A DNA stretch of 64,000 nucleotides. Source: Galerina marginata. Taxonomy: Eukaryota; Basidiomycota; Agaricomycetes; Agaricales; Galerinaceae. Each line of letters opens with the position of its first letter. Position 1 is the first letter of the stretch. The notes under the pieces are model-generated. The model was given only the letters and a program-made list of their open reading frames with translations. It did not search any database and was not told where the DNA came from. The DNA lies in assembly GCA_023014335.1 (NCBI GenBank), contig JAECYW010000002.1, forward strand, positions 3,224,001-3,288,000, written 5' to 3'. A program made the position numbers and the translations under genes. This document shows, one piece after another, positions 35,933 to 48,833 of this stretch.

Positions 35933-38417
35933 TGGTACACGTCGACGAGGATGTGAGGTCAGAACCAGTCACCGACGGCGACGGTTGGTCAAAGTTCAAT
36001 CGGAGCATGTCTGAGTTTAAAGATAAAACCGACTTTGATCGAAACGCGAGCGCCTGATAGCAACTTGACTTCTATTCTTCCTGGAATTTCCTAAAGTGAC
36101 ATTCTCGGAAGTTACATAGGAAATAGGCTTAGTGGAGGCTAATTTACATGCGATTTTTTGGATTACGAAGTGTAAGAGCGACAACTACCGTGGTGACCTG
36201 AATCTACCCGTCGGTTGATACAGTATTTACTTTGACCGCCACACATCGGCAGTTTATTTTTGTGCCCTTGGAGGAGACCGAGGTGGAAAGCGAAGTCAAA
36301 TCGGGGATACCCATCTGTGTGTCATGACTGACACTCTAAATCGAGATTGGCTGGCACCATTCTGGTCACAACCATTCCACGATCCAAATCAGGTGGCAGT
36401 GGATATATTTAATCCGAAGTTTTGTCAACATGTGCTGTTGTACAAGAAGTTGAGGAATTTCGAAGCCAGTGAGCGCATCACCATCTAACACCGCTCATTG
36501 GATTCCAGAAGCCCGCTTTTTGTTAAGGACCCATATACCGCAATTGCTTCCGTAACGGAAGAAATAAGCTTGGTAACCCCGATTCGGGGAATAGGTTAAG
36601 GTTCCTCGATATTTGCTGGTTTTTAGTTCGGCCCGGGATCCTCATGTATCAACCGCCGCCTTCCGAGCAAGCCACCTGAGAATGGAGCAACTCGGAATGC
36701 GGTTCTGCAGGGGTGCAGTAGGAATAAATAGATCGTTAGCTTGTTTCTATTGCTTCACTGGCTTAATTGAGCTACAGCCTTGATATGTAGCCCTATGCAA
36801 AGCCTCACATGAAAGGGAGCGGCATTTGATATTTTGGGGACGGAGACAGGGTCCAGGTTCGGGTACTAGGAATTGGTCCATCCCGTGGGCTCCGTTGACC
36901 CTTCTGAAGAAGACCCCCTGTATTTTGACGGTTGTCAGTTCTGGTGTTCCTTCACTATCTATTATGTCCTCCAGCTAAGAAATGAACTGGTAGAGGAGGG
37001 ATTTTGTTCTACAGAATAGAGAGACGGGACCGCTGGCAATGGAGAGACATGTGGGGAATCCCGATTCGATAAGATAAGGGTTGGCGATACATTGATCAAG
37101 CTGTGGCTGCGTACCTTACGCCAAGACGGACATCTGCAATCAAGCTTACGTGAGAGAAAGACGATTAGGGATCTGTGTTGCTTCCCCAGAACCGGGGGAA
37201 CGGACAAGAGGTGATGACATCCGAGATCGGGATCGGGGTGGTCAGGCCGAGGTGGACGTGTCATGCGTGTTCCCTTCCAGCGGCAATCTGCAAGAGGTGT
37301 CAGATCCACCGATCCAGGACGTCAACTTCAACCATGACAAAGCATGATCGGTGATTTCCGGACAACGGCATGAGAGCGGCAAATGCTTTTCCCATCAACT
37401 TCGCATTCTCCGCTGCAAGCGACATACCTGAACTTCATTATCCTCCTCTTCTTTTGAAGTCAGAATAGCACTTTTCTAAGGAATAAGACTAGCCACGGGT
37501 GAGATTGTTGGTTGAAGAAGTAAAATCTCGCCCTAGATTCACGCTCGCAGATTGCCCATCTTCTGCACTTCACAAGTTCACCTCAATAGGAAGGGTCTTG
37601 AACGTTGGATCATTGCGCAAAAAATTGAGCAGCTAGATACTCTGAGTGCTGAGTAAAAAGGTTTAGTGATAAGGGGAATGTGGCATCTAGTTTAACGATA
37701 TATCAACAGTTGTTTAGCACGCTTAAGATGGGCAGAAGTGGCAAGTATATATGTAGCTACAACCGTGACAATGGGCGGGAGCAAGGCGCAACCTTAAAAA
37801 GGATTTACCGGAAAGCGCGTCTGCATATACTCGAGTATGTGACCAACAGGAGGAACAGAAAGGAGCGCTTGTCGCTCGACGGGGTGAATTGCGAAGAAAT
37901 GCCGGCTACCTTGCCGTGCTTACGTGCTCATTCCTTTTTTGGGGGGTGGGTTGTACCCACCCACCGTGGGATCGATGTCCGGGATCGGTGGATCTGACGC
38001 CTCTTGGCAATCTGCGTTGGTATGGAATTTTGAAGGCAATCGCTGGCTGGTTCTGATATCGATCCGTGGGATGCGACACTTCTGGGCGTCTCGTTCGCTC
38101 GCTGTCGATTAAGGTGCTTGACACCCACGCGAGTGACAGGGATCTAGATCGTTTATACAAGGTAGCCGCCGCACGGAAACAATCTAAATTCGGCAAAACA
38201 AAGGCACGCGGCTGTTTCGATACGAAGCAAAAAAAAGGAGATGACATTTCAATGACATGCTAAACTTCCCTGCAATAAGATGCATCTCTTTCTTCCACCT
38301 TGATCGCCATGATCGTGCGAGGGGAGCCGGTTGTTGGGCCCTGATCAAGTGCATCCATTATATATATCACGCCGCCACTCTCTGATGTCCTTTTGCCCCC
38401 TTCCCCCCTCCCCTATC
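35933..38417. other. 2.5 kb region without a supported gene
   Basis: A 54-codon ORF at 36324-36488 (begins MTDTLNRDWLAPFWSQ) looks protein-like but has no partners. CTTCCGTAACGGAAG (about 36546-36560) is a perfect 7-1-7 inverted repeat. ORFs at 36962-37309 (-), 37680-37997 (+) and 37906-38247 (-) show no domains. The right end should be the Cyc8 promoter; TATATATA at about 38358 lies 60 bp before its ATG. Confidence 0.4.
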
Positions 38418-41400
38418 ATGTCCCACAGACACATCTCCCGTCAACCAGACCGCGATGTGCGTATGCACGACCCGCCCCAGCAGCACCCCCACCACATCCC
38501 CCACCCTCATCTCAACGGCAACCCCATCCCATCCACCCCGGCCCTTTCCAACGGCAACACCATCTCCCCTGCAGTCCCTACCGCCCTGCCAAACGGAGCA
38601 GGCCCCTCAGGGTCCATAATCCACAAACTCAACACAGCCAACGAGCAAACATGGCTCCTAATAGGTGTGCATCCAACTTGAGCCGAATCCGGCGATGTTT
38701 GCTGACTGGCATCAGGGCGGGTTGCCGAGCAGATGGGTGATCTCGAACATGCCCTCTCTGCCTACGAAAACGCGCTACGGCACAATCCGACCTCCGTATC
38801 TGGCCTAACACAGGTTGCGGGTATCGCTCGGATCAAAGAAAATTATCCAAAGGTACTTTAGCCGTATTTTCATCTTCCGCGGAAACGACCCTTTCGCTTT
38901 GTCATTGTTTATCCGTCCCGATCAAATCTGACAATGACGTCTTCTTTCCCTTTTAGGCAGTGGATTTCTTCCAGCGTGTACTCCAGATTGAGGAGGATAA
39001 CGGCGAAATATGGAGTGCCCTCGGTATGTTTTCATTACACTCTTCTCTTCACAGCTGACGGCTGTCATCCAGGGCATTGCTATCTCATGCAGGATGACCT
39101 TCAAAAGGCTTATTCAGCCTATCAGCAGGCGCTTTACCTCCTGCCCAATCCAAAGGTAGATTTGCCTTTCTGTCCATTGCCTTTTGTTCATATTCGACGT
39201 GTCAGGAGGACCCCAAGCTGTGGTACGGTATTGGTATTCTCTACGACCGATATGGCTCCCTCGATCACGCGGAGGAAGCCTTTGCGTCGGTGCTGCGCAT
39301 GTGCAAAGGTCGGTTTATCCGTTCACTCTAACCTTTGAACAGCAGTCTTGATTAATTATTTAAGATTTAGACTTTGACAAAGAGAACGAGATTCTCTTTC
39401 GTCTGGGGATAATCTACAAGCAACAGGGCAAGTTCACCGAGTCGTTGGAGTGCTTCGATCACATCCTTCGCAATCCACCCAGCCCCCTTGCCCACGCCGA
39501 TATCTGGTTCCAAATCGGTCACGTTTTTGAGCAGCAAAAAAATGTAAGTCCGTCGCTTTACCCTTCCCCCGCCATCGCTTATCACATCCATCAGCATCTC
39601 CAAGCGAAGGATGCATACGAACGCGTCGTCGAGGCGAACCCAGGACATGCCAAAGTCCTCCAACAACTTGGCTGGCTCTATCATCAAGACGGCTCCTCCT
39701 TCCAGAACCAGGAGCTAGCCATCCAATATCTTACCAAGAGCCTCGAAGCTGGTACGTTTTTCTACGACACATCAAGTGGTGTGCGAGTTGACAAACCTAC
39801 CGCTCAGATCCGTCCGATGCCCAAAGTTGGTATCTCCTTGGCCGAGCATACATGGCTGGCCAAAAATACAACAAAGCCTACGAAGCATACCAACAAGCAG
39901 TCTACCGAGATGGACGCAACCCAACTTTCTGGTGCTCCATCGGTGTCCTCTATTTCCAAATCAATCAGTTCCGTGACGCCCTCGACGCTTATTCTCGAGC
40001 TATACGAATCAACCCTTACATTTCTGAGGTGTGGTTCGATCTTGGGAGTCTATATGAGAGCTGCAACAACCAAATCACTGATGCTATTGATGCTTATGCT
40101 CGGGCGAGCGAACTGGACCCCAGCAACAATGCCATTGCCCAACGTTTGCAACTGCTGAAGAACGCTCAGGCAACAGGCGGTCAACTGCCTGCGGCACCGG
40201 GACCGCAGGATGTGCATCCGACAGCGTACGCGAGCTCAGTCGTTCCTCCTCCTGGGTTGACCGGGCCACCGCTGATGCTGCAATCTGGCAACCATCGACC
40301 TCCTTTCCGTGCTGATTCTCGTGGCCCATCGAACGAAATTGCTCTTCCTCCTCCTCAGTCTGGCAACGGACGAGTTACCCCTCCTCCTCCATTCAGAGGA
40401 GGTCCACCGCCGCCCGTCATTCTTGACGAGAGCCGACACATACCTTCGCATACGCCTCTTGCTCCCATGGAAGTAGACCGTCCGCCACACCAAGGTGGTC
40501 GCGATTACCCCCCACCTCGTGAACATGCACGTGGTCCTGTTGGGCACCAGTCTCTTTTGCTCCAACACCCGCTGCCCCCTCAGCCCTCCGATGACCCCAG
40601 AAACGGCGGTCATGGGCACCATCAAGACCCATACTACAACCGTGGCGGCCATTCGCGCTCTATTTCCCCGGGTCCACAGAGTGGTCGTCCTCGGTCTCCC
40701 CCCGGTTCCTTCCAGGGCTATCCTATTCAGGCTCGTCAACCCATGGGTCCTGCTCAACCCAGTGCCGTGCCACCTCAACGTTCGCCCCGCACTTACCACC
40801 GACGTGATCCAAGCCACCCTGAGCCAGAGTCTGCCTGGGACAGACGGCCGCCTCCTGGTGACCACCGCGACTGGGATCGCGAACACGACCGTCGTCCTAG
40901 ACACGGCCCCGGTGAATACATGCAGCACGGCGGTCCGCAATCCTCCTTCTACCCTCCGCGCTCTCCTCGCGCACATAGCCCTCCTGAACCATCTCCTCGC
41001 GCTGGCCATGCAACCCGATATTGGGACAATAAGCCGGGCGCTGGACCATCTGCGCACCCAGGATTCCGTCCTGTGTCGCCTCCTCCTTCTCAGCAGCCTT
41101 CTGCACATCATCGATACGACCCTCGTCATGATGCTCGAGACTCTCGAGAGTACGAAATAGAGCGCACGGAGAGCCGGAGCTACCCCGTTTCACCTGAAGG
41201 CATGCGTGCACGCAACATGCCACCTCATATCGCCGTCGGAAACTCGAGAGCGTCTGAAAGCCCTCACATCACACCGATGTTGCCCGAGGCGAAGGATGGC
41301 CGTCGTCGTCGCCCCAAAGATAGAGAGGACATTCATCCCCATCCTCAACCACAGCAGCAGCAACCCCCACCCCCTCAACCACCCCAACAACCTCTTCCAC

Positions 41401-42401
41401 CGCCTCAGTTCCCGTCCCAGTCGTCGACACCTTCCATGCAGGAGCCAGCGCCGAAGAAGGAGCGCCGAAAGAGGGCCAACGGCAATAAGAGGAAGGAGGA
41501 AGAAAGTGCTGAACGGCAGAAATCATTCGCAGCTGATCGCTCCAATGCGAACATGCCCGTTAACTTCAAGTCTAACTATCCCAAGGGGCCTGGGTCTCCG
41601 GAGAACAGCTCGAATTCAGGATCGTCCCGCTCGATTCAACCCTCACCGACGAGTGCCACACCTCGCCAGCCTTCGAGACCTGTCGACGAAGACTACGATG
41701 AAGGCGTTGCTGACGCTCTAATAGGCCTCAGGAGTTATAGGGCTAACTCAGCTTCTGGTCCGGAGGCCCCATCTCATTCGCCTACCATTTCGTCGCACAG
41801 CCGTCTCAGCGACCCCTCTCCCCGACCTCCTCCATCGCACCGCAACTCTGTGTCCTCCAACCACGCTTCACCTCCGGTTCAGCCAACACCTCTGAAGCGC
41901 GCATTAAGTCCGGGCCCTGAGGATCCTGACAACAACAGCAAGCGCTCAAGGGTGGACATTATGAAGAGGCGAATATCTTCACCCTCCGGTGGCCGTCGTA
42001 CACCTCTTCCTTCCACCCGCCCTTCGCCGATTCCTTTCCGCACCCAGCCTGCCTCGCATTCTCCTGAAGCTCGTGGAGACCCATTCCCCCCTAGCCCGTC
42101 TCTGCCTGACCCTGCTGTTTTTCCTCCTCATCCTCGACCCGTCGGCGCGGGACATGCGCAGGCCCACGCGAGCAGCGTGTCAACCTCCATCGCCCTCCCG
42201 CCTATCGCTACCCTCTCACCAGCGTCTTCAGCACCTTCTCCGGCAAATCATAACGACGAAAAGATGCATGTTGATTCGGCTCGGTCGATATCACCGCCCT
42301 CGAGAGGCAAGCTTTCGGAGATGATACACCCGTCGTCGAGGTCGCCTACAGCAAAGAATTCGCAGTCGCCGCCATCGGAAAAGAAGGAGAGCTCTTCGTG
42401 A
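38418..42401 (+). CDS. CYC8: Cyc8/Ssn6 general transcriptional corepressor (TPR protein)
   Basis: Eight exons join without any frame break. After a Pro/Asn/His-rich leader come about ten consecutive tetratricopeptide repeats: RVAEQMGDLEHALSAYENAL, VDFFQRVLQIEEDNGEIWSA, MQDDLQKAYSAYQQALYLLP, LWYGIGILYDRYGSLDHAEE, FRLGIIYKQQGKFTESLECF, DAYERVVEANPGHAKVLQQL, YMAGQKYNKAYEAYQQAV, IGVLYFQINQFRDALDAYSR, WFDLGSLYESCNNQITDAID. The repeat order and spacing match Cyc8. A very long Pro/Ser/His/Arg-rich disordered tail follows from about residue 400. Cyc8 forms the corepressor with Tup1, recruited by DNA-bound repressors in the nucleus; the TPRs bind Tup1 and those factors. A 21-codon-scale Pro/Gln run lies at 41343-41410. 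Large antisense ORFs over the tail are composition artefacts. Confidence 0.93.
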
Positions 42402-44270
42402 TTGACTTGTTTGCGTTTGGTCACTATCTCTGTCGCGCCATACATGATTGCACTTTATGACCCATTATGATTTCTCCAGCATCACATTCATTGTGCATCA
42501 TACATGCGTAGAATTGAATTTTGAAGTTTTTGAATTTGTTAATATGGAAATAAATCCTTGTTTTGCAGTCATTTATTTCTGCGGGTACAGGACAAGCCAA
42601 GCCAAGCGACCAGTCAGATGCTCTTCCTTCACGGCCCGTATTCATGAACTTGGAAATCTAATTTCTGGAATGGACATCATCTTCACATTGCTCCGAGATA
42701 AAATAGTAGAACTGTGTAATATAGCACACAAGTACGGCAGTATCCTACATGAACCACGCACGACTCATGCTGTAAAGATACCGGCCCTATAAAAAGTGTT
42801 TGCGATTGACTTTAAATGCTTCTCGTTCTCGACATATCTACAAATAAAAGCTCAAGGCCCGGGGTTGGATCAAAATCTGAACAAGCTAGGGGAAGGCATA
42901 GGAAGATTGGTTCAGCCGCGCCACAGAGACATAGAAGCTTGAAAGCGCAGAGTTCTTCCCAAGTTCTTCCTGGAGTCCCTGAAGTTTCACGGGAGTGACG
43001 GAACCATGGAAAAAGAAGCAGAATAGGCCACCTGTGTTTCTATCACACGCGAGGCGCGAAGCAGGTCTTTTCATTGAACTCTGAACTGGAAGGAGGTGCT
43101 GTGCGAACATTGGGTAATTTAGAATAGGTGGGGTGGGGGTGGGAGTGTTTTTAATGCGGATCGCTAGCTTTAGAGTAAATCGGACTCGGACGGAATGGCT
43201 GGCTGCTGGGACGTTGTCGGGCCAATGTTTTGGGTGTGGGTTGCCGTTAGGTGAGTGGTTCTCGAGGGAGTTCCGAAGCCAATGGGAGATAGGCGACAAG
43301 GATGAGCCCGATCGGGTACTAGTGTCGAGGGTGTGATTGCAAGGAAGGAGGGCGTGTTCCAAACGTAGTCGTTAATGTAAGGCATAAATAGAAAGAGCTC
43401 GCAGCAGGGGTTGAGTGCGATGTGAAGGGAACGTTGAGGAAGGTAGGGCCGCAGTAAGCGTGCCAGTAAGCTGGATGTAATCTGGATGGTGTTTTAGACT
43501 CGAATGCCATGAGACTCCATGAGAGATACTGTATGCAGCCTGGTTTATTGATAGAACGTTTTATTATATCGAGAATGAATGAAACCGGCGCGGCGTGTAC
43601 TCGAGATTGGATGCATAAGGATAAAGTGCGTGTCGATAAAATTTTTGAGTTTTATTCATTGGCGCAGCATAGTTTATCTTTATCATAGGAACCGGCGATT
43701 GGATGGAAAGCGCGAGGCCGGCAGCTTGGAGGGTATAGAGTCAGACCCCTAGGACCCATTTATCGGCAAAGCTATTCTGGATGGATGACGGAATTTCTGA
43801 ATTCATGAATTTGAGTTGGATCGTCAATGAATTTCCGGAATTCCGCCGAGGAAAGGAGAGAGGGTGCTGTTATAGTTCAGCTAATGCGTGAATGTGTAGC
43901 GGAGGCCGGTAGGCAATCCTGGCAGCTGCAACATACGCAGGTTAGGAGACGACCTGTCGGAAGGACAGTAAGTAAAAACAGATCGGGCGTTGACGAAAGA
44001 AAAAGAACAAAGCCTGTATCATCTGTCCGTCTCCGTTGGGTACGCAACACTCCAGTCTGAGTAAACGACTAGGCCGATGTTGGGGAAAAGTAAGGTGTCC
44101 ATTGAATTTCGCGGTCCTCAAGTATGTAGGCCATGTCAGACTTGCAGATTGCTTGGAAGCGGAGAAAACCTAATAGTTTTGATGGGACAAACAAACATTC
44201 CCTTGACCGACGTTCATATACCTTCACTCGTTACCTGGCTTTTCGTGATACCTAATTCTGCGTCAATGTC
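42402..44270. other. Intergenic, nothing recognised
   Basis: Short ORFs on both strands (for example minus 42886-43362) lack domains or exon-like chains. The left part should hold the Cyc8 terminator and 3' UTR, the right part the Erf4 promoter. Confidence 0.4.
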
Positions 44271-45900
44271 ATGATGGCAGAAGCCGCGCCACTGCCTGCC
44301 TCATCAGAGCCTGCCGCTGTGACTGCCAGTCAGTCTGATGGGCACACGGCCTCCAGCAACAACCCTCAACCACCAGCCAGCCAGACAGACGCTCACGCTC
44401 TTCCGCCGCCGCCTTCTTCTCTTCCTGTTTCCTCTGTTGAGTTTACAGCGAACCCGTACCCGTACCCGGAGGAGGCGCAGAGTGTCACGGCGAGTGCCCC
44501 GGGTGGCACAGAAATGCAATCCGCGGACTGCGAACACGAGTGTCAGTGTGATAGGCGATGCCAATAGCAATAGGGATGGGGAGGTGGAGGCGGGGTCGAC
44601 GACTATGGCCGAGCGAACTTTGGTGGAGGGCGCTGATAGCATTGCAAAGTCGCATGCCAGAGGGGAGTCTACGAGCAGTTTTTCTCTGCCGCTGAAGGAG
44701 GAGTATACATATGCTCCGAAAAAGTCCATGGAGAGTCAACGAGGGCGTCCGGGATCGGCCAGCGCTACGGGTGCTACATGGGACCCGCTGAAGTCGTCTG
44801 ACAAGGAGGAGGAGGACACTGATAGTGAGAAAATGGAGACGCAGGACAAGACTGTCATTATGGAGGAAGGCGACGTCGTCGACTCACGTGGCAGACTTTT
44901 ACACGTTGAAGGAGAAGTAGAAGAAGGCAAGGCGTCCCATCCGTCTGTTGCGTCTAGGCGCGCGTCGCATCTTCGCTTGGACCTCAAGTCGTCGTCGCCG
45001 ATGCCTTGGGAACAGGTTGAGCCACCATTGGATAATAATTTGAAGGCGATTGCAGGGTATTACTCGCCTGTGACGTCGCACAAGTTTCGGACACTGCAGA
45101 ATTCTGGGTATGTTTTCATCTTATCACCTTTACAGTTGCTGTAACTTATGACGGTAGTTTTGAGTAGTGGACCGCGACCTTTGATACCCAAATCATCTTA
45201 TTATTTCGGGCCTCCACCCTCCGATTCCGCGTATGGGACTCCGCCAATGGGCAAATTGGAGTGCATCGCCCACGGGAGGTTACTGAGGGTGGAAAGAGAC
45301 TACACTGGTGGTGAACTTATTCAATTCGCGCCTATATACCCGCTTGAGCTGGAGGGTCGGGTATGTCGCTTTATATTGAACAAGGGTACTGTAACGGTAA
45401 CTAATGTTTCAAACTTTCTCATGCGCGCTAGATAACGCCGACGCATTTTCTGGAGTCTGTCAACGCGATCAACGAGTTGCTGATCTCGGCGCACAGCCTG
45501 CGACACTCAGTTTGTGGACAATATGCTGGCGATCTTTAGTTTGCAGATTTCGAAGCTGTTTGTAAAGTCGCATTTCGAGAAGGCGAGTTGGGGTCTTATC
45601 TCGCGTATTTTTGCACCCGTGTCCTGACGTGTTTCGATTGATTCCTGAAATGTAGGAGATGCTGCGTCCTGCAACATCTCGTCGATGATCTGAATACCCA
45701 GCTGTATAATCCGGTTGGTCTCAATATCCTGTGGCCACGGAACGTGGCTTTCTTATTTGTATGTCAATCGGATTGATCGAGCTCTGTTTCGTTTGACTGA
45801 CGATGCGGATTCTGATAGCTGGAGATTGAGTACTACGTCAGTCATATCCTTCCATACCAATTCCATGTGCGATGTCTGACATCATGCCTTTCCTTAGTGA
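44271..45900 (+). CDS. ERF4: Erf4/golgin A7-family subunit of Ras palmitoyltransferase
   Basis: A disordered N-terminal half rich in Ser, Pro, Glu and Asp leads into the Erf4/GOLGA7 domain: RLLRVERDYTGGELIQFAP, YPLELEGR, ITPTHFLESVNAINELLISA, VDNMLAIFSLQISKLFVKS, LQHLVDDLNTQLYNPVGLN, ILWPRNVAFLFLEIEYY. Erf4 partners the DHHC enzyme Erf2 at the ER/Golgi to palmitoylate Ras. The intron at 45593-45655 is GC-AG (GCGAGT donor). After EIEYY a GTCAGT donor and TTCCTTAG acceptor place TGA (45898-45900) directly after the last intron, matching where the family usually ends. Frame breaks of +1 fall near 44540, 45505-45511 and 45667. The start is the first ATG of the open frame. Confidence 0.8.
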
Positions 45901-46885
45901 ACGCGTCTTGCAGTATGTCGTGCCGGTGATCCGGGGTTGTGATAATGGTTGTGATGTCGATTGAAGGGTGATGTCAGGGTAGATGCAGGAGTTGGTGTAT
46001 GAATGGCGTCTGGAGTTTTGGCCGTTCTCCGAGGAGCCTGTGGGGTCGCACCGTGTGTTTCTGCGGTAACTGGCACCGCTGATGCAGGATAATTGGTGAC
46101 CGCCGCGGAGGTACATAGGGTCTTCCTGATGTTTTCCCTGCGTTTGGAATTATGGTGGGCTTGAAAAGGAGCAGTTGGAGTAGAAACTGGGCGTATGATT
46201 ATTACTGCAGGTAATTTGTACATTGGCAAAGAGAAAAGTTCTATTTTTACTCTACCAGGCAGAACGTTCTTGCCAAGTTTTATCAAGTGACCGGGTTCAT
46301 GATAAGGAGGTTTCCTGAACACCAGGATATGTTGATGGGGATAGTCGGGGGCTAAGCAATATAGACTGGTCGAGTCAAGAAGGTTCGCAGAACTCGTACT
46401 AGGAACCGGAATACCGACAGGTTGCGGCAAGTACGGAAAAGAAGGAACATAATCAAGCTGATGCGGCAGAGGAAGTTATGAGACCTTTGTACGGTCATTT
46501 ACGGTGACGATCTGCAAGAGTCGGACTGAACCGTTCCGGCGGACAGACACAACGAAGGTAAGCAGTAGGCATAACCCCTGAGTGAGCGATTGAGATAATA
46601 TCTCGAGTTTTCGAGGGGAGTAGATATGGCCCGGAAATGGGGGGTCGAGGAAGGACAGCGGAAGGGTTGCATGCATTTTATATATGGGTGGGCGGCGGAT
46701 TGGAAATTGTCGGGTGGATTGCCGAGCCGAGTGTGAAGGCAACGCGTACGCACGAGTCATGTGACATGGGGAGGAGTGCTTGGTAATATATTTGAGGAAT
46801 GGCTCTCAGATTGTTTCATTCAGCATTCTTCATCCCTCCTCCAATCTGCTTGCTCATCTTTTCGTCACTCGTTCTCGCTAATCCA
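45901..46885. other. Gap with an unrecognised minus-strand ORF
   Basis: A 178-codon minus ORF (45894-46430) and a 94-codon minus ORF (46476-46760) are open but show no domain. They could be exons of a gene transcribed away from the Yap1-like gene, overlapping the Erf4 3' end. GC-rich chance ORFs are equally likely. Confidence 0.25.
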
Positions 46886-48833
46886 ATGGATACATTTCCT
46901 GAAGTCACCCCTCTCTGGGATCTCTCCCACCACGTCGACATCAATCAGCTCCCCGACAGCGATTTTCTCGCTCTTCTCCAGAAGCAATTCCCCACCGACA
47001 GCAATGGCCTATCCTACATGGGCGGCTTTTCAGACGGCATCAACCCCCAGAACCTCTCGTCCTACCCTTTGCCAAGTCTTACCCCGCCCTCGGAAGATAG
47101 CAGCCCCAGCCCTCCCAACTCGAACCACGATGGCGGAAACGATGATCTGAACGATTCCGTACTCAAGCGCAAGGCCAGCGAAGAGGACTTTTCAGATGGC
47201 CCCACCCAGAAGTCCCAGCACACCAATGGTCAGTACTCGGCCCTGGGTTTATCCGAAATCACATCTTTTCTCATGGTTCTTCTTCTCTTCTACAGGCTCA
47301 GACAAGAAATCAGGCAGCGGTGGAACCAGGCGCAAATCGACGGGCGGTACCTCCGACCGTGAGTAATAATAATCCGGGTCCCCGCTCTTGATGCACTGCC
47401 TCACCCCGTGCTTCGTCTCTTTTAGGGTAAAGACGAGGGCCGTCTGATGAAACGCAAGGAGCAGAATCGGGCTGCCCAGAGAGCGTTCAGAGAGAGGAAG
47501 GAAAAACATGTTAAAGATGCAAGTTTAAATTTCCCTGGAATATCCTTTTATTTTTTTCTAATCATCCACAAATATTAGCTTGAAGATAAGGTGGCCGATC
47601 TAGAAGCAAAGCACGAACAAGCACAGCACGAAAATGAGAACCTCAAAGATCTCTTGAGTCGTCTGCAGAGCGAGAATGTCGCTCTCAAGCAATCCTCCTT
47701 CACCTTCACTGTGCCCAAGAACGGTGTAAACACCGTTGAATCACCGAATGCCCAACAGCAGGTCCAACAGCAGAGTCCTTTTTCTTCGGTTTCTTCTCCC
47801 GTTGCTTCCACCTCCGCATCCAGCCAAACTTCTCCCAAAATGACCAACCCACTTGACTGGAGTTCATTGACGAGTTTTGATCCTACCATGCTCAATCTCC
47901 TCGACGACAGCATTCCTCAACCGACAGCCACGGAGGGGGCCTATGCAAATGGACTTTGGCTTTGGTGCTAATACAGGTTTAGCCTCCAACGCCCCTTATA
48001 CCACCATCGCAAGTAACCCCATGTTCATGTCCTTTGCTTCCACCTTCGACTCTTTAACTCCTCCTTCGAATGAGGCATCAACTTCATCCACTCCGGCCCC
48101 CGGATCAAACAATTTCGGTAGCAGCACCAATTTAGGTTACAACTTCGATATGAACAGCTTATCGACCTGGTCCACACCCTCTTCGGCTAATCACGATACC
48201 ATTCTTGATGATCTCTTCTCTGGCTATCTGACCTCGACAGGGCGCAATGGACATCTCTATGCTCTCTCAGTCACCTGCTTCTATTAGTCCCGTAGCCCAT
48301 CACTCCTGCACCCAAGTCCAGGTCCCCAGCTGCAGGCATCGTCATCATCGTCTTCATCATCGCCGTCCGCTCACGGATCATCTATGTTCACCACACCTCG
48401 TGACTCACCCGCGTCGGAGATTGATCACGGCGACAGCAGCGGCTGTCCGAAGACGAAGACAGAGCTCCAGAAACACATCGCCGATCAGGGAGCATCACCA
48501 TTTGCGCCACCTATCAATCTACGAAAGTCGTCCGATAGCGTCCTTGGAACAATGATTTCGTGTGTTGGCTCAAACTTCCCAAAGACAGCAAAGAGCGATA
48601 AGAATGTCGAGGTGCTAAGTGCGTGGAGGAGTATACGAGCTGATCCTAAATTCAAGGTTGGTTTTTGCGTGCTCTCTGTCGTTTGGTCGTGGCTGATGTG
48701 GTTCATTCAGGACACCGATATCAATGAACTATGTTCAGAGTTCACAAACAAGGCACGATGTGACGGGACAAAGGTTGTCTTGGAGCCATCAGGCGTTCAT
48801 TCAATATTGGAGAATTTGTCAAAAAAGCAGTAG
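46886..48833 (+). CDS. YAP1: Yap1/Pap1-type bZIP oxidative stress transcription factor
   Basis: ATG 46886 (MDTFPEVTPLWDL) is preferred over the in-frame ATG 46799, whose extension looks like 5' UTR. The basic region reads RLMKRKEQNRAAQRAFRERKEKHVKD, followed by a leucine zipper (LEDKVADLEAKHEQAQHENENL). The NRAAQRAFRERK core is the Yap1/Pap1 type. The C-terminus has the redox domain: ISCVGSNFPKTA ... ELCSEFTNKARCDGTK; a further Cys lies in SSGCPKTKTEL. Oxidation of these cysteines blocks nuclear export in the family. The intron between basic region and zipper (47519-47578) is GC-AG. Frame breaks: near 47361, 47935-47939 (G5 run, one too many), about 48241 and about 48305. The stop is TAG 48831-48833. 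Confidence 0.87.

Noticed and set aside
40236..41129. 297-codon minus-strand ORF opposite Cyc8
   Set aside because: It is antisense to the Pro/Arg/His-rich disordered tail of Cyc8. GC-rich biased coding sequence keeps the other strands open; no domain is present.
40495..41160. 221-codon plus ORF in a second frame of Cyc8
   Set aside because: Same composition effect; the Cyc8 frame is continuous with the TPR exons and explains the sequence.
46799..46885. N-terminal extension of the Yap1-like protein (hydrophobic, signal-like)
   Set aside because: A nuclear bZIP factor should not start with a signal-like segment; the ATG at 46886 begins the expected acidic N-terminus.
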